In this document: positions 1 to 7,186 of the stretch, one piece after another
How the letters are laid out: each line of letters begins with the position of its first letter
Numbering within the stretch: the first letter of the stretch is position 1
Source: JADLBR01 sp020847615
GTDB lineage: Bacteria; Verrucomicrobiota; Verrucomicrobiia; JADLBR01
DNA length: 64,000 nucleotides
Direction: 5' to 3'
NCBI GenBank assembly: GCA_026646655.1
Contig: JAPKHT010000006.1
Location: forward strand, 19,873 to 83,872
Translations under genes and position numbers: made by a program
Notes under the pieces: model-generated
What the model was told of the DNA's origin: nothing
The model's database searches: none
What the model saw: the letters and a program-made list of their open reading frames with translations, nothing else

Positions 1-1
1 C

Positions 2-1174
2 GCCGGGGAACTCGCGCAGCTCGGGATCCCGAAGGGCGGTCCTTTCGACTACCGCGCCTATCTCGCCGAACGACACGGCATCACCAATGCCGCCGCCTAC
101 ATGGCCCAGAAGAAGACCCTGCCCACGACCCCGCACTTCGAGTCCTTCCATCGCCGTTCCATCCGCGCCTTCTTCCAGAGGCTGGACAAGGCGATCGCCG
201 CGATCGCCGGGCACCGCGTCCCGATGTCGATCAACGCCAACTTCTCTCGACCGTCCCAAAGCCAGGCCTTCCTGACCGACATCGTCGATTTCCTCCAGGG
301 GGAGACGCTGCACTTTACGCCCGACCCGCTGGCGCTCGCCGCCAAGTGCGCGGAGTCCCTCGGCAAGTGGCACGTCTTCGTCTCGCAGAGTCTCGATGTC
401 CCCGACGCGCGCGCCGGCATCGCCACCATCTACGCCCTCGGCCAGCTCCCGATGATCCCGTGGGACATGTACATGGGCAGCGACGAGACCAGTATCCAGC
501 CCCGCGGCTGGGGCACCGTCGACCAATACGGCGACCTCTTCCACTTCGCGCGCGGCAACCCCGGTCTCTTCGATGGCTTCGGCTCCGTGGCGACCGTCGG
601 CCTCATCGTGGATCTCGATCACTTCGATCGCACCCGCACCCTCCGAGCCTGCCGCCGACTTCTCGACGCGCAGGTCCCCTTCGCGGTCATCCCGGTCGGC
701 CACGAATACTACGACGTCCCCCTCCGCGCCGAACGCCTCGCCACGTTCGACGCACTCGCGCTCTGCGCGAACATGGGCGAACTCGCCGGCCCCGACCGCG
801 CCGCCCTCGTCAAGGCCGCCGCCGCGACACCCCTGCTCGACCCCGAACGCGCGGCGGACTCCGCGCTCGCTCCATTCTCGATCGCCGAGGTCTGGGGCCC
901 CCGCGAGATCCACGTGATCGCGCGCGCGCGGCCCCGCGCGGCAGATCGGACCCTGCTCCTTCACATCATCAATCGCGCCTCCCCCAACACCGAGATCAAA
1001 TGGCTCTCGTTCCTGCTGCGCCCCCGCGCCTTCCTCGGGCCCCAGATCGCATCGGTCCGGTGGCATGCCCCCGGCCAACCGACCACCGACCTCGAGCGCG
1101 AGACGCTCCCGGGCGGCACGCGGATCCTCATACCGAGAGTCCGCGAGTGGGGCATCGCCGAAATCGAGTTTTAA
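2..1174 (+). CDS. Glycosidase-like protein, C-terminal part (5' end outside window)
   Basis: The frame is open from base 2 to the TAA at 1172-1174, so the start lies to the left of the window; the first internal ATG is at 101. About 390 residues are visible. They look like a soluble barrel enzyme: alternating hydrophobic strands (for example ATVGLIVDLDHF and VPFAVIPVGHEYYD) with a central PWDMYMGSDE segment. The last 90 or so residues look like a small beta domain (LLHIINRA, SVRWHAPG, WGIAEIEF) of the kind that closes many glycoside hydrolases. I do not recognise a specific family and cannot assign catalytic residues. The stop overlaps, tail to tail, the stop of the opposite-strand DUF1080 gene. 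The sugar kinase and DUF1080 protein beside it support a role in carbohydrate breakdown; that is inference. Confidence 0.8.
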   Translation, partial: AGELAQLGIPKGGPFDYRAYLAERHGITNAAAYMAQKKTLPTTPHFESFHRRSIRAFFQRLDKAIAAIAGHRVPMSINANFSRPSQSQAFLTDIVDFLQGETLHFTPDPLALAAKCAESLGKWHVFVSQSLDVPDARAGIATIYALGQLPMIPWDMYMGSDETSIQPRGWGTVDQYGDLFHFARGNPGLFDGFGSVATVGLIVDLDHFDRTRTLRACRRLLDAQVPFAVIPVGHEYYDVPLRAERLATFDALALCANMGELAGPDRAALVKAAAATPLLDPERAADSALAPFSIAEVWGPREIHVIARARPRAADRTLLLHIINRASPNTEIKWLSFLLRPRAFLGPQIASVRWHAPGQPTTDLERETLPGGTRILIPRVREWGIAEIEF

Positions 1175-1824
1175 TCCAGCGCCCGGATCCGGATGTTCCG
1201 CCAGGCCACGTCATATGGCCCCTGGCCCCGGGGGATCCCGTGCACCTGTAGCCCGATAAACCCTCGCGGGTATGCCTGGCAGATGGCCTCATCGCTGAGG
1301 TCCTCGATCGCCCGCCCGTTGATCCACGTCTGGATCCGGGGCCCCTTCGCCACCACGCGAAATTGATTCCACTCCTCATCCCGAAAAGCCTTGTGCGGCT
1401 TGAGCCGCTCCTTGGGCGTCAGCCAGCCGCGCCCCGTCGCCTCCCCGTACACGTACCCGGCTTCGGCGCCCTTGTCCCCGCTGGCCTCGATCTCCACCTG
1501 CGGGCCATGCACTCGCCCGTTGCCCCCTTTCGCCTTCGAGCGGATCTGCACCCCCGAGTTCAGCCTGGGGTGCACCCTGACCTCAAACTCCAGTTCGAAA
1601 TCCCCGTGCTCGCTCTCCGTGCACAGGAACGAATTTGGGCTTCCCTCCGTATTCCTCCCCACGATGGCGCCATCCTCGACGGAGAACTTCGCGGTCCCGT
1701 TCCTCTGCACCCACCCGGTCAGCGTCTTCCCGTCGAACAGCTCCACCCACTCGCCGCCGTAGGCCGCGGCTAACCAGCAGCATGCCATCAGCCCGGCCAA
1801 CACCCTGACCACGTCCTTCCTCAC
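1171..1824 (-). CDS. Exported DUF1080 protein (3-keto-disaccharide hydrolase type)
   Basis: A 217-residue protein. The GTG start at 1824 overlaps the TGA of the upstream kinase in GTGA, with GGAGGG just ahead as ribosome-binding site. Residues 1-25 form a signal peptide (VLAGLMACCWLAAAYGG). The mature part is one concanavalin-like jelly roll of the DUF1080 family: WVELFDGKTLTGW at the start, then ELEFEVRVHPRLNSGVQIRS, HGPQVEIE, EEWNQFRVVAKG, TWINGR and a final VAWRNIRIR. DUF1080 proteins are exported sugar-binding or sugar-cleaving proteins, many acting on 3-keto-glycosides, and are abundant in Verrucomicrobiota and Planctomycetota. A longer frame reading back to 2082 is only a shadow inside the kinase. 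The exact substrate cannot be read from the sequence. Confidence 0.88.
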   Translation of the reverse strand: MRKDVVRVLAGLMACCWLAAAYGGEWVELFDGKTLTGWVQRNGTAKFSVEDGAIVGRNTEGSPNSFLCTESEHGDFELEFEVRVHPRLNSGVQIRSKAKGGNGRVHGPQVEIEASGDKGAEAGYVYGEATGRGWLTPKERLKPHKAFRDEEWNQFRVVAKGPRIQTWINGRAIEDLSDEAICQAYPRGFIGLQVHGIPRGQGPYDVAWRNIRIRALD

Positions 1825-3395
1825 CCCTCCATGACCCTCGCCAGCCATTTCGTCCGATATCCGTTGAGCGCCCTGGCCACTTCGCCTGCCAGCGCGTCCA
1901 CCCGCTTGTACCGGACGCCCAGTGGCGACGTGTCCACCTCGTACGGGTGGATCCCGAGACATGCCGCCTTGCCGCAGATCGCCGCACCCAGGGTCGTCGT
2001 CTCGCTGACCGGTTGGCCGTCCTTGTCGAACATCGCGTACGTCTCGCGGCCCGTCAGCGTCGCGACGAGCGCCGCGAAGCACGGGTCCTTCGAGCCCCCC
2101 GCCGTCAGCACCACCGGCACGGACGCGTCCTGCGCGATCGCGTCCACCTGCTGCGCCACGGCCAGCGCCGTCATCACGTTCGTCGCCAGGAATGCAACCT
2201 CCGCATCCGCAAAGAACGCCGCCTCGCCAATGACCCTGCCCTTCACGTCGGGGAACGGCCCCGTCTTGTGCAGCGACGGCTCGACGTTCGGCAGCACGAA
2301 CACCTCGCCCCCGGCCAAGAACCGCCCGATCGCCGCGGGGTCCGCGGTTCGCTTAAATCCCTTTCCCTTCTCCTGCGCGAGCTTCTTCAGGCAACTGAAA
2401 TCGGCCCCACTCCCATACCGTCCGGTCGTCACCGGTTCGCCGTCCACCGTGCCCTGGATGATGATGTCCCGCGTGAAGCCATCGCCGGGCACCTTGGCCG
2501 TCCCGCCCACCTGAGCGATCATCGCCCATGTCCCCGCCTCGACCTGCAAGACCGGCTTGCCGGCCATCCCCGGAAATGCCTGATAGAACGTCGAAAGCAC
2601 GGGGATGTGCGAGAGGCACGTGTCGTGCCCGCCGGCAATCACCAGCGTGCGCCCCCTGAGCCCCAGGCGCTTCGCCTGCCCCTCGGGCATCTGGCCCAGC
2701 GCGCGATAGCACACAGAAGTGGCCTCGGGCACCAGCCGCCCGAACGCCCCCACCCTCTTGGCCGCACGGCTCGGTGTCCCCGCCTTCGCCCGCACATCGC
2801 GGGTGCCCGAGTGACACATCCAATAGCTGTGCTCGTTGCCCGCGAGTCGGATCGCCGCCAGATAATCCCCGCCGATGAAATGCCCGCCCATCAGTGCCCC
2901 GTAATGCGCGAACCCCGCCGCGCGCGCCAGCACCTCCGGTCGCTCCATCTCCTCGAAAAGAAATCGCTTCAGCAGCGTCAGCGAGCCCGGAAAATCCCGT
3001 ATCGATCCGGTCTCTTCGAAAAATGCCTCGCGCGAGCCCGCGATCTCCGCGAAGCGCTCGTCCACCCGCGCCGGATAGCCCTGGGTGTAGGCCAGCGTGA
3101 GCCCCTCCCCCGGCACCTCGACCAGCGAGTTGTCCGCACCCACCAGGCCGCCCGACGCGCCCCGCGCCACCGGGGCCACGACCGCGGCCTTCCTCAGGCC
3201 CTCGCCCATGCCCCGCATCGCCTCCTCGAACCACCGGAACTCCGCCCCCGTCTCGTTGTACTTCAGGCCGTCGCGCTCCACCTTCGGGCTGTCCGTCACC
3301 GAGGAGTGCACCGTCGCCAGCGTCTCGTAATCCAACCCCTCCAGCTTGATGTTCGATGCCCCATCCACGGGAACCAGTATCGTCTTGTCGCCCAT
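1821..3395 (-). CDS. FGGY-family carbohydrate kinase (rhamnulokinase-like)
   Basis: A 524-residue kinase of the usual FGGY length, starting at ATG 3395 (MGDKTILVPVDGASNIK). The N-terminal phosphate-binding strand carries the DG-S-IK pattern of the family. The second half has AGGHDTCLSHIP, where the HD pair holds the likely catalytic aspartate as in rhamnulokinase, and the ATP-site loop LTAGGSKDPCFAALVATLTG. The family phosphorylates a sugar or ketose at the expense of ATP; the sugar here is not determined. The gene is translationally coupled to the DUF1080 gene through a GTGA overlap, so the pair is probably one transcript. Upstream, 3396-3610 holds a dispersed repeat and no gene. Confidence 0.85.
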   Translation of the reverse strand: MGDKTILVPVDGASNIKLEGLDYETLATVHSSVTDSPKVERDGLKYNETGAEFRWFEEAMRGMGEGLRKAAVVAPVARGASGGLVGADNSLVEVPGEGLTLAYTQGYPARVDERFAEIAGSREAFFEETGSIRDFPGSLTLLKRFLFEEMERPEVLARAAGFAHYGALMGGHFIGGDYLAAIRLAGNEHSYWMCHSGTRDVRAKAGTPSRAAKRVGAFGRLVPEATSVCYRALGQMPEGQAKRLGLRGRTLVIAGGHDTCLSHIPVLSTFYQAFPGMAGKPVLQVEAGTWAMIAQVGGTAKVPGDGFTRDIIIQGTVDGEPVTTGRYGSGADFSCLKKLAQEKGKGFKRTADPAAIGRFLAGGEVFVLPNVEPSLHKTGPFPDVKGRVIGEAAFFADAEVAFLATNVMTALAVAQQVDAIAQDASVPVVLTAGGSKDPCFAALVATLTGRETYAMFDKDGQPVSETTTLGAAICGKAACLGIHPYEVDTSPLGVRYKRVDALAGEVARALNGYRTKWLARVMEG

Positions 3396-3511
3396 ATGCC
3401 TCCGATTCGGAGCCGCGGACCCATGTCCCCGGGCCGCGCGCGCCGTGGCCCGGAATCTACCAACGCCCCCGGGGCCTTGGCCAGACCACACTTGATCCAG
3501 GTCAGAGATGA

Positions 3512-3597
3512 TGCCCGTCGCGACGGGCACGACCGGGGAAGGAAATGTAGCCGAGACCGCGCGGCTTTGCCGGCCAAACGCTTACGCGTTCGGCTAC
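3512..3597 (-). repeat. Mosaic hairpin repeat, copy a (modules D, Y, X)
   Basis: A 51-bp head-to-head pair of hairpins (3547-3597) bounded by GTAGCCGA and TCGGCTAC, preceded by the palindrome at 3512-3529 and a CCGGGG-GGAAATGTAGCC linker. The same linker in reverse lies next to the copy at 8881. On the minus strand the X hairpin reads CCGAACGC-GTAA-GCGTTTGG, starting 13 bases after the feoB membrane-gene stop and in its sense. The Y half is degenerate here. The rest of 3396-3611 holds nothing I can identify. Confidence 0.8.
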
Positions 3598-3610
3598 GAG
3601 AGCCTTCGAG

Positions 3611-5032
3611 TCAGGTGAGCGCCCGCGCCAGCGCCGCGATGCCCCCGCAGAGCACGATGCCCGGAACAAATGGCATCAGCGTGGCCAGCACAGTCCACTT
3701 CAAGCTCCGCGTCTCGCGCCATATGGTGTATATCGTCGTGGAGCACGGGTTGTGGCACAGGCTGAAGATCATGAGGCACACTCCGGTGAGCACCGTCCAT
3801 CCGCCCGCATCGAGCAACTGGCGGAACCTGTCGGCCTCCTCGACCTCGAACATCACGCCGGCGCCCGCGCCCGCCTGTCCCGTCACGAGGGCCGTGAGCA
3901 TCAGCACCGTCGGGATCACGATCTCGTTCGCCGGGATCGCCACGACATAGGCCACCAGTATCACGCCGTTGAGCCCGAGCCACCAGGCCGGCGCATCCAG
4001 CGCGCCCACCATCCAGTGCGCGAGCGACTGCCCACCCACGTGGACGTTCCCGATCAACCAGATCACTGCACCGGCCGGCATCGCGAACACCACCGCCCGA
4101 AATAGCACGAAAATCGTCCGGTCGATGATCGATGTGTAGAAGGTCCGCAGGATATTCGGCGGACGATAGGGCGGCAATTCCAGGCTGAACGTCGACGCCT
4201 CGCCACGCAGCACCGTCCGGCTCAGGACCAGCGACGCCAGCCATGTCAGCGCGAACCCCAGGCCCGCCACGCCCATCACCGCGCCCGCCGCCGCCATCCC
4301 GCCCAGCGCCGGCGGGAACAGCCCCCCGACGAACACGCTCGCGATCAGCATCTGCGTGGGCCACCGCCCGTTGCACAGCGCGAAATTGTTCGTCACGATT
4401 GCGATCAGGCGCTCGCGCGGCGAATCGATGATCCGGCAGGCCACCACCCCGGCCGCATTGCAGCCCAGGCCCATCGACATCGTCAGCGCCTGCTTTCCGT
4501 GCGCCCCCGCCGCCTTGAACATCCGGTCCAGGTTGAACGCCACCCGCGGCAGATAGCCAAAATCCTCCAGGATCGTGAAGAGCGGAAAGAAGATCGCCAT
4601 GGGCGGCAGCATCACGCTCACCACCCAGGCCGTGGTCAGGTACATCCCGTCCACCACGATCCCACGCAACCAACCGGGCGCGCCCATCGCGGCAAACACC
4701 TCGCGCAACCCGTGCCACCACCGGTCGATCAGCAGCTCCGCCAGCATCCCGGAGGGGTAGTTCGCCCCGGTGATCGTCAGCCAGAGCACGACCCCGAGCA
4801 GCAGCACCATCGCCGGTATCCCGGTCCACCTGCCCGTGAGTATCCTGTCCAGCGCCTCCTGCCAGGCCAGCCGCATCGAACCACCCCGGCGCCGAACCCG
4901 CCTACCCGCGATCTCCGACGACTCCGCGTAGATCGCCTCGGTGATCCGGTCGTTCAGGTCCGGGGGCAGTCTCCAACCCAGTTCGTGGGCCGCCTCCAGC
5001 ACCGAACGGGCATCTGGCTTCGCCGCGCTCAC
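3611..5032 (-). CDS. feoB: Ferrous iron transporter FeoB, membrane domain (separate gene)
   Basis: A 473-residue polytopic membrane protein matching the part of FeoB after the GTPase domain. It starts at GTG 5032, overlapping the TGA of the GTPase gene in GTGA. After a short soluble linker come the gate-type helices with GLGCNAAGVVACRIIDS and NNFALCNGRWPTQ (the two conserved cysteine segments of FeoB), IPANEIVIPTVLM, and the C-terminal CHNPCSTTIYTIWRE followed by LKWTVLATLMP. Known role: transport of Fe(II) across the inner membrane, controlled by the GTPase. In most bacteria both halves are one chain of about 750 residues; here they are two coupled genes. A longer frame to 5323 is shadow coding inside the GTPase gene. 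A sequencing indel could mimic a split, but the clean overlap argues for a real one. Confidence 0.9.
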   Translation of the reverse strand: MSAAKPDARSVLEAAHELGWRLPPDLNDRITEAIYAESSEIAGRRVRRRGGSMRLAWQEALDRILTGRWTGIPAMVLLLGVVLWLTITGANYPSGMLAELLIDRWWHGLREVFAAMGAPGWLRGIVVDGMYLTTAWVVSVMLPPMAIFFPLFTILEDFGYLPRVAFNLDRMFKAAGAHGKQALTMSMGLGCNAAGVVACRIIDSPRERLIAIVTNNFALCNGRWPTQMLIASVFVGGLFPPALGGMAAAGAVMGVAGLGFALTWLASLVLSRTVLRGEASTFSLELPPYRPPNILRTFYTSIIDRTIFVLFRAVVFAMPAGAVIWLIGNVHVGGQSLAHWMVGALDAPAWWLGLNGVILVAYVVAIPANEIVIPTVLMLTALVTGQAGAGAGVMFEVEEADRFRQLLDAGGWTVLTGVCLMIFSLCHNPCSTTIYTIWRETRSLKWTVLATLMPFVPGIVLCGGIAALARALT

Positions 5033-5841
5033 GGCCCGGCTCCAATCGCGGCTCCATCGCCAGCACCCAGTCGCGCGATCTCGCCCGTCCGCACGGCCTC
5101 CGTGATCCGCCGATCCCGGTGCAGCAGCCGCAGCGCCACCCACCGCGCCTGAGGCAGATCCCCGAACGCCCCCGCCACCATCGCGGTCAAACGATCCAGC
5201 GCCTCCGTCAGTCCAGGCACGCTCAGCCCCAGCCGCCGCGGGCGACACGCCACCTCGCCCACGCTCACCCCGTGAATCGCATCGAGCAACGCCACCATCC
5301 CCGCACCCTCCCGCGCGACGCACGCCACAACCGGAACCCCGAGATCTTCCGCGAGCCCATCCACGTCCACATCGATCCCCAGCGCCCGCGCCTCATCCAT
5401 CAGATTCAGGCACACCACCACGCGATCCGTGATCTGGAGGACCTGCAGCGCCAGATTCAGATTTCTCTCCAGCGCGGTCGCATCGACCACGACCACCACC
5501 ACGTCGGGCCTCCCAAACAATATGAAATCCCTCGCGACCTCCTCGTCGGGCGAAGCCGACAGCAGCGAGTACGTGCCCGGCAAATCAATCAGCCGATACC
5601 GCCGACCCCGGTACCCGAACCCACCTTCGGCGCGCGCAATCGTCTTGCCCGGCCAGTTGCCCGTGTGCTGCCGCAGTCCAGTCAGCCGATTAAACACCGT
5701 GCTCTTGCCCGTGTTCGGATTTCCCGCCAGCCCAACCACCGCATCCCAGGCCCCGGGCCGCAGGCCCAGCCGCGTTAACCCGGCGATCCGCGCCCCCGAC
5801 GTCCCGCATCCCGAAGCCGCACAGCTACCGCATCCGCCCAT
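5029..5841 (-). CDS. feoB: FeoB GTPase domain with cysteine-rich N-terminus
   Basis: 270 residues. The G domain has G1 GNPNTGKST (about residues 40-48), G3 DLPGTYSL, and G4 as NLMD in place of NKxD, as in other FeoB proteins. A helical region (WVALRLLHRDRRITEA) follows, like the GDI region of FeoB. The protein then stops instead of entering the membrane domain. The first 13 residues, MGGCGSCAASGCG, contain three cysteines (C4, C7, C12) and could bind a metal or disulfide-link; this is not part of the standard G domain. The ATG at 5841 lies 18 bases after the DtxR-FeoA gene, with GGAGGGAGCAG upstream. It supplies the GTP switch for the membrane gene downstream. Confidence 0.92.
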   Translation of the reverse strand: MGGCGSCAASGCGTSGARIAGLTRLGLRPGAWDAVVGLAGNPNTGKSTVFNRLTGLRQHTGNWPGKTIARAEGGFGYRGRRYRLIDLPGTYSLLSASPDEEVARDFILFGRPDVVVVVVDATALERNLNLALQVLQITDRVVVCLNLMDEARALGIDVDVDGLAEDLGVPVVACVAREGAGMVALLDAIHGVSVGEVACRPRRLGLSVPGLTEALDRLTAMVAGAFGDLPQARWVALRLLHRDRRITEAVRTGEIARLGAGDGAAIGAGP

Positions 5842-5859
5842 CGTCTGCTCCCTCCGCGA

Positions 5860-6780
5860 TCACACCTTCTCCACGAAAATCTGTTCCGCCTGCTCCCGCC
5901 GCAGGCCCACCATCGTCCCCCGCACTCGATACGCCGTCGGATCGCCCAGCGGACCGGAAAACGCCGCCTCCACCACACTCCCGGGCACGATCCCCAGATC
6001 CAGCAACCGCGTCCGCTCGCTGCCCCGGCACGCCGGCGATATCCCAAGGACCCGCACCGCCTCCCCCACGCCCATGGCCGAAAGCCGCCGCTGCCCGAGC
6101 GGCACGCCCCCGACCGACGATGGCACCGCATGCACCCGCTCCGCCGCCGCCAGGCTGATCTCCTGACGCAACCCCTCGGCCTCAACAGACAGACGACCGC
6201 CGCCCCTCTCCACGACCCTCAGGCGCATCCCGGGCGCGAGCCCAAGCCGGGCGATCTCCGCAAAAACCGCCTCCGGCTCGTCCTCCAGATGCGTCACCAC
6301 GAGATCCTCCCCAACCCCGAAACCCGTCAGCGGGCGCCCGGCCTGCCCCACGACCTCGCCCCCCCGCGTCGGAATCGGATCCCCGTGCGGATCAAACCTT
6401 GGGTTCCCCAGACTGTCCGCCAGCCGATCCTGCGCCGCCCGGCTCAGCCGATGCTCCTCCACCTCCGCGCGCCGATGCCACTCGTCCCCAGGGGTCCCCG
6501 TCCGGTTCGCCAGATACGTCTCGTACAAACGATGCGCCCGTATCACCGACAGCGCGTACGAATCACCGGCCTCCGTCAGCTCCAGGCATTCCCCGCGCCG
6601 TTCGACCAGACCCGCGTCCACCAAGTCCGGCACCAGCTTCGCCACCCGGTCCAACCCCACCCCAAGCGCCCCGCCCGCGCTCGCCTCCGTCGCCGGAACC
6701 CCACGACCACGACAGTCCCTCAAGTGCTTCAGCACGTCTTCCACCAGCACCCGCCTCGCCTCGCCCACCGGCAGCCTCAT
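5860..6780 (-). CDS. DtxR/MntR-type metalloregulator fused to two FeoA domains
   Basis: 306 residues from ATG 6780. Residues 1-65 are the winged helix (RRVLVEDVLKHL, then VPDLVDAGLVERRG). About 70-135 is the DtxR dimerisation and metal-site region with the family signature: IRAHRLYETYL, AEVEEHRLS, and LGNPRFDPHGDPIP. Two SH3-like FeoA domains follow (about 150-220, GLAPGMRLRVVER; and about 230-306, LLDLGIVPGSVVE). FeoA normally is a small separate FeoB partner, so this chain may combine iron sensing with FeoB assistance (inference). An upstream in-frame ATG at 6816 is possible, but the AT-rich palindrome at 6824-6837 would then leave almost no leader. First regulatory gene of the feo operon. 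Confidence 0.88.
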   Translation of the reverse strand: MRLPVGEARRVLVEDVLKHLRDCRGRGVPATEASAGGALGVGLDRVAKLVPDLVDAGLVERRGECLELTEAGDSYALSVIRAHRLYETYLANRTGTPGDEWHRRAEVEEHRLSRAAQDRLADSLGNPRFDPHGDPIPTRGGEVVGQAGRPLTGFGVGEDLVVTHLEDEPEAVFAEIARLGLAPGMRLRVVERGGGRLSVEAEGLRQEISLAAAERVHAVPSSVGGVPLGQRRLSAMGVGEAVRVLGISPACRGSERTRLLDLGIVPGSVVEAAFSGPLGDPTAYRVRGTMVGLRREQAEQIFVEKV

Positions 6781-6823
6781 GCCACACACTAGCACCCCTG
6801 AGGTAGGTCGCAACATCTTTGTT

Positions 6824-6837
6824 AGTTCTATATAACT
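6824..6837. promoter_or_regulatory. AT-rich palindrome, candidate operator and -10 region of feo regulator
   Basis: AGTTCTATATAACT is palindromic except for one base pair, in an otherwise very GC-rich stretch. It lies 44 bases ahead of the ATG at 6780 and includes a TATA-like hexamer on the minus strand. DtxR-family repressors commonly bind palindromes over their own promoters, so autoregulation by iron is plausible. No clear -35 box is visible, and the match to known DtxR or MntR boxes is only loose. Confidence 0.35.
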
Positions 6838-6871
6838 CTCCGCGCGTTGCCTCCCGGCCGCCGAGCCGCCA

Positions 6872-7087
6872 TCAGTCCCGCCCTGGGCCCCCGTGCGCCT
6901 TGCGCCCGGTGACGCGCTCGTACGCAGCGCAAAAAGGGCAGATGCCCCGCTCCACACGGCTCACGAGCCAGTATGCCAGGCCCCGGCCCCGTGCCCTCGC
7001 CGTCCGGCACACCGGGCACTGGGCGCACACCTTCGCGAGCAGGCGGTCGAAACCGCTGGAGCCCTTGCCGCACTCATTATCCGACAT
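6872..7087 (-). CDS. Small zinc-ribbon-like protein, first gene of the feo operon
   Basis: 71 residues from ATG 7087. Two CxxC knuckles (CPVC at 24-27, CPFC at 50-53), with further cysteines at 6 and 21, suggest one structural zinc or iron site. The C-terminal tail is basic (YERVTGRKAHGGPGRD). It sits 91 bases ahead of the DtxR-FeoA gene on the same strand and 99 bases from divergent cysS, so it is probably co-transcribed with the iron genes. FeoC proteins are also small and cysteine-bearing, but this one has no winged-helix pattern and I do not call it FeoC. The frame is supported by its pattern of conserved-looking cysteines and its position, not by recognised homology. Confidence 0.6.
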   Translation of the reverse strand: MSDNECGKGSSGFDRLLAKVCAQCPVCRTARARGRGLAYWLVSRVERGICPFCAAYERVTGRKAHGGPGRD

Positions 7088-7186
7088 GGCCCGATACTGC
7101 CGATCGCATCCAGATCCGCAACGCTCCGCCCAACATCCCATACCGCGCTTGCGCGCGGCGCCCGCCGGCCATACAAACCCAAAGCC

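Noticed and set aside
1947..3950. Very long frame opposite the FGGY kinase, and similar long frames opposite ctaD, rnr and mutS
   Set aside because: Low-complexity Arg/Pro/His-rich text in the shadow frame of well-supported genes; typical of high-GC DNA.
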